NCBI RefSeq assembly: GCF_024756235.1
Contig: NZ_JANUGY010000009.1
Span: 1-64,000, forward strand
Origin: Massilia kyonggiensis
Lineage (GTDB): Bacteria; Pseudomonadota; Gammaproteobacteria; Burkholderiales; Burkholderiaceae_D
Direction of reading: 5' to 3'
Length of the DNA stretch: 64,000 nucleotides
Within the stretch, counting starts at the first letter, position 1. Every line of letters starts with the position of its first letter. Position numbers and translations under genes: made by a program. This document shows positions 51,469 through 61,247 of this stretch, in pieces. The notes under the pieces are model-generated. The model was not told the origin of the DNA and did no database searches. It saw only the letters and a program-made list of their open reading frames with translations.

Positions 51469-52500
51469 ATGCTCGTAATCCGCGCAATCACCCTGAACGA
51501 CATCGATCCGCTGATCGAGATGGCGCGCCAGGTCGGCAGCGGCATGACCACGCTGAAGCCGGACCGCGCCATGCTGGGCGAGCGCGTCGAGACCGCGGTG
51601 GCATCGTTCGCGCAGACGATCCCGCCCGAGGAGCGCGACTACATGTTCGTGATGGAAGACACGTCCAACGGCCGCCTGGCCGGCGTGTGCGCCATCAAGG
51701 CCGCCGTCGGCCTCACGGAGCCGTTTTATAACTACCGCATCGGTACGCTGGTGCACTCCAGCCGCGAGCTGGGCGTGTTCACGCGCATGGACACGCTGTA
51801 CCTGTCGAACGACCTGACCGGTTCCACGGAACTGTGCTCGCTGTTCCTGATGCCGGAATACCGCACGGGCTACAACGGCAAGTGGCTGTCCAAGAGCCGC
51901 TTCCTGTTCATGGCCCAGTTCCAGCACCTGTTCACGGAAAAGATCATCGCCGAGATGCGCGGCTACCAGGCGGAGGACGGTACGTCGCCGTTCTACGAGG
52001 GCCTCGGCCGCCACTTCTTCAAGATGGATTTCAACCACGTCGACGGCCTCACGGCGCTCGGCAAGAAGTCCTTCATCGCGGAGCTCATGCCGCGCCAGCC
52101 GCTGTATGTCGCGTACCTGCCGGAAGACGCGCAGGCCGTGATCGGCCAGGTGCACCGCTCCACGCTCCCGGCGAGAAAACTGCTGGAGCAGGAAGGCATG
52201 CACTACGAGGGCTACGTCGACATCTTCGACGCGGGCCCCGTGCTGCAGGGCCGCGTGGCCGAGCTGCGCGCCGTGCGCGACAGCGTGCTAACGACGGCCG
52301 AGGAAGGCCAGCCGGAAGGCGAGTGCGAAGTCACGCTCGTCTCCAACACGAAGCTCGACGATTTTCGCATGGTCCTTACCCAGGCCTGCGACGGCGGCCG
52401 CAAGGTCGCGCTATCCGTGCGCGAACTCCAACTGCTGCATTGCCAGCCGGGCGATCCGATCCGCTCGCTGGCCCTCAACGTAAGGAAGAACAATGGCTAA
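51469..52500 (+). CDS. astA: Arginine N-succinyltransferase, beta subunit
   Basis: 343-residue paralogue of the alpha subunit (the aruG equivalent), with GSGMTTLKPDRAMLGERVETAVASF, TELCSLFLMPEYRTGYNGKWLSKSRFLFMA, GTSPFYEGLGRHFFKMDFNHVDGLTALGKKSFIAELMP and VGYVDIFDAGPVLQ-like GYVDIFDAGPVLQ. ATG 51469 has GAGGAACC upstream; an ATG at 51448 in the same frame overlaps the alpha stop and is less likely. It overlaps astD by 8 nt. Confidence 0.93.
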   Translation: MLVIRAITLNDIDPLIEMARQVGSGMTTLKPDRAMLGERVETAVASFAQTIPPEERDYMFVMEDTSNGRLAGVCAIKAAVGLTEPFYNYRIGTLVHSSRELGVFTRMDTLYLSNDLTGSTELCSLFLMPEYRTGYNGKWLSKSRFLFMAQFQHLFTEKIIAEMRGYQAEDGTSPFYEGLGRHFFKMDFNHVDGLTALGKKSFIAELMPRQPLYVAYLPEDAQAVIGQVHRSTLPARKLLEQEGMHYEGYVDIFDAGPVLQGRVAELRAVRDSVLTTAEEGQPEGECEVTLVSNTKLDDFRMVLTQACDGGRKVALSVRELQLLHCQPGDPIRSLALNVRKNNG

Positions 52501-53962
52501 CGTTTCTAACTACATCGGCGGCGAGTGGCTGGCCGGCTCCGGTCCGCAGCTCGACACGATCGACCCGTCCACCGGCCGCCAGACCTGGACCAGTAACGAA
52601 TCCACCGCGGAAGACGTCGACCGCGCCGTGAAAGCCGCGCGCGCCGCGTTCGAAGACTGGGCGCTCACGCCGCTCGAACAACGCATCGCCATCTGCCAGT
52701 GCTTCCGCGACCTGCTCAAGGAGCACAACGAGGAACTCGCCGCGATCATCGCCGAGGAAGTGGGCAAGCCGTTGTGGGAAGCCCGCACGGAAGTGACGAC
52801 GATGGCCAACAAGGTCGATATCTCCGTGCAGTCGCATGCCGCGCGCACGGGCGAAACGGCTGCGAAGGTCGCCGACGGCAATGCCGTGCTGCGCCACCGT
52901 CCGCACGGCGTGTTCGGCGTGTTCGGCCCCTATAACTTTCCCGGCCACCTGCCGAACGGCCACATCGTGCCGGCGCTGATCGCGGGGAACACGCTCGTGT
53001 TCAAGCCGAGCGAATACGCGCCGCGCACCGCCGTGCGTACCGTGCAGCTGTGGGAACAGGCCGGCCTGCCGCAGGGCGTGCTGAACCTCGTGAACGGCGG
53101 CCGCGCGACGGGCGTGGCGCTGTCGCAGCACCCGGACGTCGACGGCATCCTGTTCACGGGCAGCAGCCAGACGGGCGTCGCGCTGCATAAGCAGTTCGGC
53201 GGCCAGCCGGGCAAGATGCTGGCGCTGGAAATGGGCGGCAACAACCCGCTCGTCGTGTGGGACGTACAAAACATCGACGCGGCCGTGCACCATGCGGTGA
53301 TGTCCGCGTTCATCTCGGCCGGCCAGCGCTGCACGTGCGCGCGCCGCCTGATCGTGCAGGACACGCCGGAAGGCCAGGCGTTCATCGACCGCCTCGTGGA
53401 AGTGGCTGCCAAGCTGGCCGTCGGCCCGTCGAATGCCGAACCTCAACCGTTCATGGGCCCCGTCGTCTCGGCCGCCGTGGCGAAACGCCTCGTGCAGGCG
53501 CAGGAGATGATGGAAGCGCAGGGCGGCAAAGTCCTGCTGCGCATGCGCCAGCTCGACCCGAACGCGGGCTTCGTCACCGCCGGCATCGTCGACGTGACGG
53601 ATGCACAAGGCATCCCGGACGAAGAGTGGTTCGGACCGTTGCTGCAGATCGTGCGCGTGGCCGATTTCGACGCCGCCATCGCGGCCGCCAACGCCACGGA
53701 ATTCGGCCTCGCCGCGGCACTGCTGTCGCCGTCGGAAGACCTGTGGAAGCGCTTCGCCATCAAGGCCCGTGCCGGTGTCGTCAACTGGAACCGCCCGACG
53801 ACGGGCGCCGCCAGCTCCGCGCCGTTCGGCGGTGTCGGCAAGTCCGGCAACCACCGTCCGAGCGCCTATTACGCGGCCGACTACTGCGCGTACCCGGTCG
53901 CCTCCATCGAAACCGCTGAACTGGACATGCCGGCCAAGCTGTCGCCCGGCCTCACCTTCTGA
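52493..53962 (+). CDS. astD: Succinylglutamate-semialdehyde dehydrogenase
   Basis: 489-residue aldehyde dehydrogenase, fourth AST step, NAD dependent. Cofactor segment GPYNFPGHLPNGHIVPALIAGNT, catalytic glutamate in LALEMGGNNPLVVWD, nucleophile cysteine in SAGQRCTCARRLIV and C-terminal FGGVGKSGNHRPSAYYAADY, which is characteristic of AstD. Begins inside the end of the beta-subunit gene, so coupled. Confidence 0.95.
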   Translation: MANVSNYIGGEWLAGSGPQLDTIDPSTGRQTWTSNESTAEDVDRAVKAARAAFEDWALTPLEQRIAICQCFRDLLKEHNEELAAIIAEEVGKPLWEARTEVTTMANKVDISVQSHAARTGETAAKVADGNAVLRHRPHGVFGVFGPYNFPGHLPNGHIVPALIAGNTLVFKPSEYAPRTAVRTVQLWEQAGLPQGVLNLVNGGRATGVALSQHPDVDGILFTGSSQTGVALHKQFGGQPGKMLALEMGGNNPLVVWDVQNIDAAVHHAVMSAFISAGQRCTCARRLIVQDTPEGQAFIDRLVEVAAKLAVGPSNAEPQPFMGPVVSAAVAKRLVQAQEMMEAQGGKVLLRMRQLDPNAGFVTAGIVDVTDAQGIPDEEWFGPLLQIVRVADFDAAIAAANATEFGLAAALLSPSEDLWKRFAIKARAGVVNWNRPTTGAASSAPFGGVGKSGNHRPSAYYAADYCAYPVASIETAELDMPAKLSPGLTF

Positions 53963-53967
53963 ACGAT

Positions 53968-55311
53968 ATGCGCAACGCACGCGAATTCAATTTCGACGGC
54001 CTCGTGGGTCCGTCGCACAACTATGCCGGCCTCTCGTTCGGCAACGTGGCTTCGTTCAACAACGTGCGCAGCGCGTCGAATCCGCGCCAGGCGGCGTTGC
54101 AGGGCCTCGCCAAGATGCGCGCGCTGGCCGCGCGCGGCTTCGCGCAAGGCCTGCTGCCGCCGCAGGCGCGCCCGAACTTCCGCCTGCTGCGCCGCCTCGG
54201 TTTCAGTGGCACCGACGCCGACGTGCTGTCGCAGGCGTACCGCGAATCGCCCGTGATCCTCGCGTGCGCCTACTCCGCATCGCCGATGTGGACCGCGAAC
54301 GCCGCCACCGTCAGCCCGTCGGCCGACACGGCGGACGGCCGCGTGCACTTCACCGCTGCGAACCTGAACAACAAGCTGCACCGCGCGGAAGAACACGTGC
54401 AGGCGACGCGCACCCTGCGCGCACTGTTCGCGAACCCGGACCGCTTCGTCGTGCACGACCCGCTGCCGTCGACGCCCGCGTTCGGCGACGAAGGCGCCGC
54501 CAACCACACGCGCTTCGCCAGCGCCCACGGTGCGTCCGGCGTCGAGTTCTTCGTGTATGGCCGCGTCGAATTCGACCCGTCCGCGCCGGCACCCGTGAAA
54601 TACCCGGCGCGCCAGACCTTGGAAGCGTCGCAGGCCGTCGCCCGCCTGCATGGCCTGGACGCGGCGCGCACCGTGTTCGCGTCGCAGAATCCGGCCGTGA
54701 TCGACCAGGGCGTGTTTCATAACGACGTGATCGCGGTCGGCAACGGCAACGTGCTGTTCTATCACGAGCAGGCGTTTGCCGACGAAGCCTCCACGCTGGA
54801 AGCGCTGCGCCGCGCGCTGGGCGTCACCGGCACCGATTTGCGCGCCGTGCGCGTGGACACGGGCGTTGTCCCCGTCGCCGATGCCGTCGCCAGCTATCTG
54901 TTCAACAGCCAGCTGCTGTCCAAGCCGGACGGCGGCATGGCGCTCGTCGTCCCGCACGAATGCCGCGAGACGGCGACCGTGGCCCGCTACCTGGAGCAGC
55001 TGGTGGCGTCGGGTGGCCCGATCGACGAATTGATCGAATTCGACCTGCGCCAGAGCATGCGCAACGGCGGCGGCCCCGCGTGCCTGCGCCTGCGCGTGGT
55101 GCTCACGGACGAGGAAGCGGCCGCCATGCACCAGGGCGTGCTGATGACGGAAGATCTGTATGCGCGCCTCGTGCCGTGGGTCGAGCGGCATTACCGCGAC
55201 CGCGTCGAGCCGAAGGACCTGGCCGACCCGCAGCTGGCCATCGAGTGCGCCGCTGCGCTGGAAGACCTGGAACGCATCCTGGGCTTGCCCGGTCTTTACG
55301 ACCTTTCATGA
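53968..55311 (+). CDS. astB: N-succinylarginine dihydrolase
   Basis: 447-residue second-step enzyme of the guanidine-modifying superfamily, releasing two ammonia and CO2 from succinylarginine. Landmarks: EFNFDGLVGPSHNYAGLSFGN, SPMWTANAATVSPSADT, FGDEGAANHTRFA, VFHNDVIAVGNGNVLFYHE and SMRNGGGPACLRLRVVL with the catalytic cysteine in ACLRLR. The ATG lies 5 nt after the astD stop. Confidence 0.95.
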   Translation: MRNAREFNFDGLVGPSHNYAGLSFGNVASFNNVRSASNPRQAALQGLAKMRALAARGFAQGLLPPQARPNFRLLRRLGFSGTDADVLSQAYRESPVILACAYSASPMWTANAATVSPSADTADGRVHFTAANLNNKLHRAEEHVQATRTLRALFANPDRFVVHDPLPSTPAFGDEGAANHTRFASAHGASGVEFFVYGRVEFDPSAPAPVKYPARQTLEASQAVARLHGLDAARTVFASQNPAVIDQGVFHNDVIAVGNGNVLFYHEQAFADEASTLEALRRALGVTGTDLRAVRVDTGVVPVADAVASYLFNSQLLSKPDGGMALVVPHECRETATVARYLEQLVASGGPIDELIEFDLRQSMRNGGGPACLRLRVVLTDEEAAAMHQGVLMTEDLYARLVPWVERHYRDRVEPKDLADPQLAIECAAALEDLERILGLPGLYDLS

Positions 55312-55449
55312 TTTAATAGCGAATAGATAGTTTCCGGAGACAGGAAGCACGAGATTTGGACGGGACAACCCTGTCCGTACCAGCCGGGAACATGTGGCCA
55401 CAAGCCGCGCCGAACCCGGCGCAACAACCAGCTTTTGGAGAAGCTAAAA

Positions 55450-58400
55450 ATGAACAAAGACATGCCTCACGATCTGCGCACGCAAACCCTTGCGCTGGTC
55501 AATGAGAACAAGCCGGCCGACGCCTCGGAACAAGTGGGCGCGCTGATCGGCGCCTGGATCGGCGCGCTGGACGAGGACGACCTCGCCGGCATCGATCCCC
55601 GCAACCTCGCCGCCATCCTGTGGGATGCCTTCGCCCAGGTGGCGCAGCGCACGACCGATGGCTGCCAGATCGCGGAGAATCGCTATACGGACGGGCGCTG
55701 CGGCATGTCGACCGCCTTGCTGATCCTGAACGAGGACATGCCTTACCTCGTCGACTCGTTCGTGATGGCGCTGCGCCGCCAGCGCGTCGTCGCGTCGGGC
55801 GTGCTGAATACGGTGCTGCCCGTGCGCCGCGACGAAGCCGGCCGCGTGGTCGCCGTCGGCGAGGCCGGCGCGCCGCTGGAATCGTATGTCCTGTGCCTGC
55901 TGGCGGAAGACCTGCCGCAGGACGAACTCTCCGAACTCGTCGCCCGCATCCAGATGGTCGCGCGCGACGCCGCCATCGTTCACCGCGACGCCGTCGCCAT
56001 GGCCGACCGCATGACGGCCGTCGCCGCCGCGGCCAGCGCGCAAGGCACCCCCGGCGGCCAGGAAGTCGCCGCCTTCCTCGAATGGGCGAAGAACGAAGGC
56101 TTCGAGCCGTTTGGCTATGCCTATTACTTCGTGAAGCCGGGCGTGCGCGAACTCGAACGCGACATCCCGAGCCGCATCGGCGTGCTGCAGGATACGTCGC
56201 ACCCCGTCTACGGCACCTGCCTGCAGAACATCCCGGGCGACTTCGAGATCCTGTCCAAGCGCGACGAGACGCTGTCGATCGTGAAGGCCGACGTGGCCGG
56301 CACCTTGCACCGCGACCAGCCGCTGGACTTCATCGGCGTGCGCGACACCGACACGCAGGGCAACACGATCGGCGAACACTGCTTCGTCGGCCTGTTCACC
56401 CGCGCCGCCACGTCGACGCCGCTGGCACGCCTGCCGTTCGCGCGCGGCCGCGTCGCGAAAGTGCTGTCCATCGCCGGCGTGCGCCAGGAAGGCTTCCGCG
56501 CCGAGAAATTCCTCGAAATCCTGGAGTCGCTGCCGCGCACGGAAGCGCTGGAAGCGGAGCCGGACTGGCTCGCCCAGGTGTGCAGCTCCGTCGTCTCGCT
56601 GTACAAGCAGCCGCGCGCGAAAGTCTTCGCACGCCGCGACGTCTATCAACGCCACCTGAACGTCCTGGTCTATTTGCCGCGCGAGCGCTACAGCGCCGCC
56701 GTCGTCGCCGCACTGGCGCAGGCGCTGAAGGACAGCTCGGGCGCCGTCGACGTGCGCACGCAGACCCTCGTCGCCGACGGTCCGCTGGCCCGCGTCTACC
56801 TGATCGCCCAGGCAGCGCGCTATCCGCTCGACCTGGAATCCGACATCCAGAAACCGCTGCTGTCCGTGCTGGACGGCTGGCACGACCGCTACACGGCGCT
56901 GACCGACACGGTCGAAGATGTCCCAACCCGCAACGCGCTCCGTAAAATCCTGCCCACCCTGCCCGTGAACTACGTGGCCGCGACGGCGCCGGAAATCGCC
57001 TTCCGCGACGTGAACGCGATCATCGCGAACGGCCAGCAGGGCCATGTCTCGGTCCGCATCGAGACGGACGAAGCGGGCATCACGTCGCTGCGCCTGTACT
57101 CGACGAACACGATGCCGTCGCTGTCGCGCATCCTGCCGGCGCTGCAGAATGCCGGCGTCGCCATCGACCGCGAACAAAGCTTCTGGATCGACACGGCCGA
57201 CGGCACCCGCCGCTATATCACGAGCCTGATCGTCGATGCGGATTCCGCCGCCAAGCTGGCGAAGCCCGGTGTCGCCGACGTGGCGGACGAGTTGTTCGCC
57301 GCGCTGTTCAACGACGAAGCGGAAGACGGCCGCCTGAACGGCCTCACCATCGAAGGCGGCCTGTCGATGCGCGAAGTGCAGCTCGTGCGCGCGTACATCA
57401 GCTACTGGCGCCAGGCCGGCAGCAAGTTCTCGACCCGCTACATGGCCGAGACGCTGCGCCCGCGCGCGAACCTCGTCAAGGAACTGGTGGACGGCTTCGC
57501 GCTGCGCTTCGACCCGAAACGCTCGGCCGAAGAGCGCGCCGAGGGCGACGCGAAACTGGCCTCGCTGAAGGCGGGCCTGGCCAAGGTCAACCACGCCGAC
57601 ACCGAGGAAATCATGGCCGCGCTGGTCGACCTGGTGATGGCGACCGTGCGCACCAACTATTATCAAAACGACGGCGAGAAGATCATCTTCAAGTTCGACA
57701 CGAGCCACCTGGCGCTCGTGCCGGAACCGCGTCCGTTCCGCGAGATCTACGTGTTCTCGCGCCGCTTCGAAGGCGTGCACCTGCGCGGCGGCCCGGTCGC
57801 CCGCGGCGGCCTGCGCTGGTCGGACCGCATGGAAGACTACCGCACCGAAGTGCTGGGCCTCGTGAAGGCGCAGATGGTCAAGAACGCCGTCATCGTGCCG
57901 GCCGGCTCGAAGGGCGGTTTCGTCTGCAAGCAGATGCCGAAGGATGCGGCGCGCGACGTCGTGGCGGCCGAGGGCGAAGCCGTCTACCGCCTGTTCATCG
58001 CGAGCCTGCTGGAAGTGACGGACAACCGCGTGCGCGGCGAGATCGTCCCGCCGACGGACACCGTGCGCTACGACCAGGACGACCCGTACCTCGTGGTCGC
58101 CGCCGACAAGGGCACCGCGACGTTCTCCGACATCGCCAACAGCATCGCCGTCTCGCGCGGTTTCTGGCTGGGCGACGCGTTCGCATCAGGCGGCTCGAAC
58201 GGCTACGACCATAAGAAAATGGGCATCACGGCGAAGGGCGCGTTCGAAGCCGTGAAACGCCACTTCTACGAGATGGGCCACGACATGAACACGACCCCGG
58301 TGACGATGGTCGGCGTGGGCGACATGTCGGGCGACGTGTTCGGCAACGGCGTGCTGCTGTCGCGCCAGCTGAAACTGGTTGCCGCTTTTGACCACCGCCA

Positions 58401-60195
58401 CATCTTCCTCGACCCGAACCCGGACGTCGTCGTGTCGTTCAACGAGCGCAAGCGCATGTTCGCGCTGCCGCGTTCGTCGTGGGAGGACTACGACAAGGAA
58501 CTGATCTCGGAAGGCGGCGGCGTGTTCCCGCGCACCGCCCGCCACATCGAGCTGTCGCCACAGGTGCGCGAAGCGCTGGCCATCGAAGAGACGTCGCTCA
58601 CGCCGGAAGAACTGATGCACCGCATCCTGCTGGCGCCGGTCGACCTGTTCTACAACGGCGGCATCGGCACCTACATCAAGGCCTCCACGGAGACCCACGC
58701 GCAGGTGAAGGACCGCGCCAACGACAACATTCGCGTCAACGGCAACGAGCTGCGCGTGAAAGTCGTGGCGGAAGGCGGCAACCTGGGCGCGACCCAGGCG
58801 GGCCGTATCGAATTCGCACTGGCCGGCGGCCGCATCTTCACCGATGCGATCGACAACTCGGCCGGCGTGGACTGCTCCGACCACGAAGTCAACGTCAAGA
58901 TCTGGCTCGACACCGAAGTCAACGCGGGCCAGCTGGACGAGGGCGAGCGCAACCGCCTGCTGACCGAGATGACGGGCGATATCGAGAAGCTGGTCCTGCG
59001 CGACAACACGCTGCAGACGCACCTGCTGGTGCGCGAGGCGCAGGCGCAAAGCAACAGCGCCGTCGTCGACGGCTATGCCGCGCTGATCGCGAGCCTGGAG
59101 GCGGAAGGCGCCGTGTCGCGCGAGCTGGAACAGCTGCCGAGCGAGACGGAACTGCAGCGCCGCAAGGCCCTGGGCCAGGGCCTCACGACGCCGGAACTGG
59201 CCGTCGTCGTCGCCAACGTCAAGAACCGCTTCAAGCGCGTCCTGGCCGCGCTGCCGCTGACGGAACAGCCGTGGGCCGAGACCATCCTGCGCCCGTACTT
59301 CCCGGCGCAGCTGGTCGCCACGCGCGATCCGCTGGCGCACCCGCTGGCCAATGCGATCCTCGCGACCGTGCTGGCCAACGAATCGGTCAACCGCTGCGGC
59401 CCGCTGATGCTGCGCGACCTGGCGCTGGAACACCGCATCGACGATGCCGAAGTCGTGAAAGCGTGGGGCCAGGCCTGGGCCGCGCTGCACCTGGCGCCCG
59501 TGTTCGAGGCACTGGACCATGACGCGCTGGTCGTGCCGCGCGACGTGTCGCAGACGGTCGACGCCCGCACCCGCGTGATGCTGCGCACCGTGATCGAAGG
59601 CGTGCTGTCGCTGCCGGCGGAACAAGCCGGTGCCGGCGGCATGGAAGAACTGTCGAACCTGTTCGCCCAGCCGGAACAACTGCGCCAGCTGATGCCGGCG
59701 AAATCGGAAGCGGACAACCACGCCGGCCTGTCGTCGTCGTTCGTGCAGGCGTGGAAGGCCGTCGACACGGTCGAATCGCTGGCGGCGTTCCTGTTCGCGG
59801 CCGTGTCGGTCCAGCGTCCGCAAGGCATGTCGCTGGCCGAGTTCCTGCGCGTCGGCATGCTGCTGCGCGAGCAGGCCGGCATCGACACGCTGGAACGCGG
59901 CCTCAAGCTGCCGGCCATCAGCAAGTCGCAGGAACAGCTGCGCAACTACGCGCTGCAAGCCCTGCGCCGCACGCAGCAACGCCTGCTGCTGGAAGTGCTG
60001 GAAGCGAGCCGCGCCACCGGCGACATGCAGGCGGCCGTGCGCGAGCTGACGGCGGCGATGGGCCTGTCCGCCGGCTACGTCCAGCCGACGGACCTGGAGC
60101 AGGCGATGCTTGCCGTGTGGTCGCTGTCGGAAGGGTCGAGCCCCGACCGCATCGCGGCGGGCAACGCGTCGCTCACCGTCGCGACGCTGGCGTAA
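55450..60195 (+). CDS. gdhB: NAD-specific glutamate dehydrogenase, 180-kDa class
   Basis: 1,581-residue enzyme of the large (L_180) class, oxidatively deaminating glutamate to 2-oxoglutarate. The N-terminal part carries ACT-like regulatory regions (LNEDMPYLVDSFVMALRRQRV near 95-115). The catalytic core begins near residue 780 with LRGGPVARGGLRWSDRMEDYRTEVLGLVKAQMVKNAVIVPAGSKGGF, where the GGLRWS and catalytic lysine region are seen; NAD domain segments include GDMSGDVFGNGVLLS and VAEGGNLGATQAGRIEFA. ATG 55450 has GGAGAAG 7 nt upstream. It sits between astB and astE; Pseudomonas homologues are activated by ArgR and arginine. Confidence 0.94.
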   Translation: MNKDMPHDLRTQTLALVNENKPADASEQVGALIGAWIGALDEDDLAGIDPRNLAAILWDAFAQVAQRTTDGCQIAENRYTDGRCGMSTALLILNEDMPYLVDSFVMALRRQRVVASGVLNTVLPVRRDEAGRVVAVGEAGAPLESYVLCLLAEDLPQDELSELVARIQMVARDAAIVHRDAVAMADRMTAVAAAASAQGTPGGQEVAAFLEWAKNEGFEPFGYAYYFVKPGVRELERDIPSRIGVLQDTSHPVYGTCLQNIPGDFEILSKRDETLSIVKADVAGTLHRDQPLDFIGVRDTDTQGNTIGEHCFVGLFTRAATSTPLARLPFARGRVAKVLSIAGVRQEGFRAEKFLEILESLPRTEALEAEPDWLAQVCSSVVSLYKQPRAKVFARRDVYQRHLNVLVYLPRERYSAAVVAALAQALKDSSGAVDVRTQTLVADGPLARVYLIAQAARYPLDLESDIQKPLLSVLDGWHDRYTALTDTVEDVPTRNALRKILPTLPVNYVAATAPEIAFRDVNAIIANGQQGHVSVRIETDEAGITSLRLYSTNTMPSLSRILPALQNAGVAIDREQSFWIDTADGTRRYITSLIVDADSAAKLAKPGVADVADELFAALFNDEAEDGRLNGLTIEGGLSMREVQLVRAYISYWRQAGSKFSTRYMAETLRPRANLVKELVDGFALRFDPKRSAEERAEGDAKLASLKAGLAKVNHADTEEIMAALVDLVMATVRTNYYQNDGEKIIFKFDTSHLALVPEPRPFREIYVFSRRFEGVHLRGGPVARGGLRWSDRMEDYRTEVLGLVKAQMVKNAVIVPAGSKGGFVCKQMPKDAARDVVAAEGEAVYRLFIASLLEVTDNRVRGEIVPPTDTVRYDQDDPYLVVAADKGTATFSDIANSIAVSRGFWLGDAFASGGSNGYDHKKMGITAKGAFEAVKRHFYEMGHDMNTTPVTMVGVGDMSGDVFGNGVLLSRQLKLVAAFDHRHIFLDPNPDVVVSFNERKRMFALPRSSWEDYDKELISEGGGVFPRTARHIELSPQVREALAIEETSLTPEELMHRILLAPVDLFYNGGIGTYIKASTETHAQVKDRANDNIRVNGNELRVKVVAEGGNLGATQAGRIEFALAGGRIFTDAIDNSAGVDCSDHEVNVKIWLDTEVNAGQLDEGERNRLLTEMTGDIEKLVLRDNTLQTHLLVREAQAQSNSAVVDGYAALIASLEAEGAVSRELEQLPSETELQRRKALGQGLTTPELAVVVANVKNRFKRVLAALPLTEQPWAETILRPYFPAQLVATRDPLAHPLANAILATVLANESVNRCGPLMLRDLALEHRIDDAEVVKAWGQAWAALHLAPVFEALDHDALVVPRDVSQTVDARTRVMLRTVIEGVLSLPAEQAGAGGMEELSNLFAQPEQLRQLMPAKSEADNHAGLSSSFVQAWKAVDTVESLAAFLFAAVSVQRPQGMSLAEFLRVGMLLREQAGIDTLERGLKLPAISKSQEQLRNYALQALRRTQQRLLLEVLEASRATGDMQAAVRELTAAMGLSAGYVQPTDLEQAMLAVWSLSEGSSPDRIAAGNASLTVATLA

Positions 60196-60198
60196 GCG

Positions 60199-61185
60199 AT
60201 GACGGCCGCCTTACCGAAGGAAATCCGGGCGCTCGCCGAAGGCGACTTCGGCGAGGTTGCCGCCCGTTTCGCGGCAGCCGGCTTCGCGGTGGCGCAACCT
60301 GCGAAGGGTGTGCTGACCGTGAAGGCGGCGGCACCCATGGCAGAGCGTCCCGCCGTGCTGCTGTCGGTGGGCGTGCACGGCGACGAGACGGGGCCGATCG
60401 AGATGGTGGCCTACGCCATCGAGGCCCTGTCGCGCACGCCGCAGGAACTTGCGGTGGACCTGATGCTGTGCGTCGGGAACATCGACGCCATCGCGGCCGG
60501 CAAGCGCTTCATCGACGCGGACCTGAACCGCATGTTCCGCGACCAGCGCGGCGACCTGGCCGGCACCTTCGAAGCCGGCCGGGCCGACACGCTGATCGCG
60601 GCCACAAGCGCGTTCTTCGACGGCAGCGGCCCGCGCCGCTGGCACCTCGACCTGCACACGGCGATTCGTGGATCCCGTTATCCGCGCTTCGCCATCGTGC
60701 CGGAGCTGATCGCGGACGAGGCCAGGAACGAACTGATCTCATGGCTGGGCCTCGGCGGCATCGAGGCCGTCATCATGAACCCGGCGTCCGCGGGCACGTA
60801 CAGTTACTGGACGGCCGAGCGGCACGGCGCCGCGGGCACGACCGTCGAACTGGGACGCATCGGCACGCTGGGGCAGAACGATTTGTCGCAGTTCGCGGCG
60901 ATGGCGTCGGCCCTGCACGGCTTGCTGCGCGGGTCCATGCAAGGCGGAGGAACAGCGCCTATCGTGTTCAACACGGCCCAGTCGATCACCAAGCTGTCCG
61001 ATGCGTTCACCATGAGCTTCGGACGCGATACGGAGAACTTCACGCCGTTGAAAAAAGGCGACGTGATCGCGCGCGACGGCGAAACCGTTTATACCGTTCA
61101 GCACGACGAGGAGTGCGTCGTGTTTCCGAACCCTGATGTGCGCGTGGGGTTGCGTGCGGGGATCATGGTGGTGCGCGCCGGTTGA
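60199..61185 (+). CDS. astE: Succinylglutamate desuccinylase
   Basis: 328-residue zinc hydrolase of the AspA/AstE family, last AST step: succinylglutamate to glutamate plus succinate. Zinc ligands are in LSVGVHGDETGP (H and E) and WHLDLHTAIRGS; the catalytic glutamate is likely in TTVELGRIGTLG. It starts 3 nt after the glutamate dehydrogenase stop, so the enzymes making and using glutamate are translated together. Confidence 0.93.
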   Translation: MTAALPKEIRALAEGDFGEVAARFAAAGFAVAQPAKGVLTVKAAAPMAERPAVLLSVGVHGDETGPIEMVAYAIEALSRTPQELAVDLMLCVGNIDAIAAGKRFIDADLNRMFRDQRGDLAGTFEAGRADTLIAATSAFFDGSGPRRWHLDLHTAIRGSRYPRFAIVPELIADEARNELISWLGLGGIEAVIMNPASAGTYSYWTAERHGAAGTTVELGRIGTLGQNDLSQFAAMASALHGLLRGSMQGGGTAPIVFNTAQSITKLSDAFTMSFGRDTENFTPLKKGDVIARDGETVYTVQHDEECVVFPNPDVRVGLRAGIMVVRAG

Positions 61186-61247
61186 AAGCGCGTTTGCGCC
61201 ATGCGCGCTAGACTGGCTCTTTGAAACGCAAAGGGGAGTCTTCACCC

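Noticed and set aside
55444..57780. Long minus-strand open frames over the glutamate dehydrogenase gene
   Set aside because: Shadow frames in the codon-biased gdhB gene; no domain, no ribosome site.
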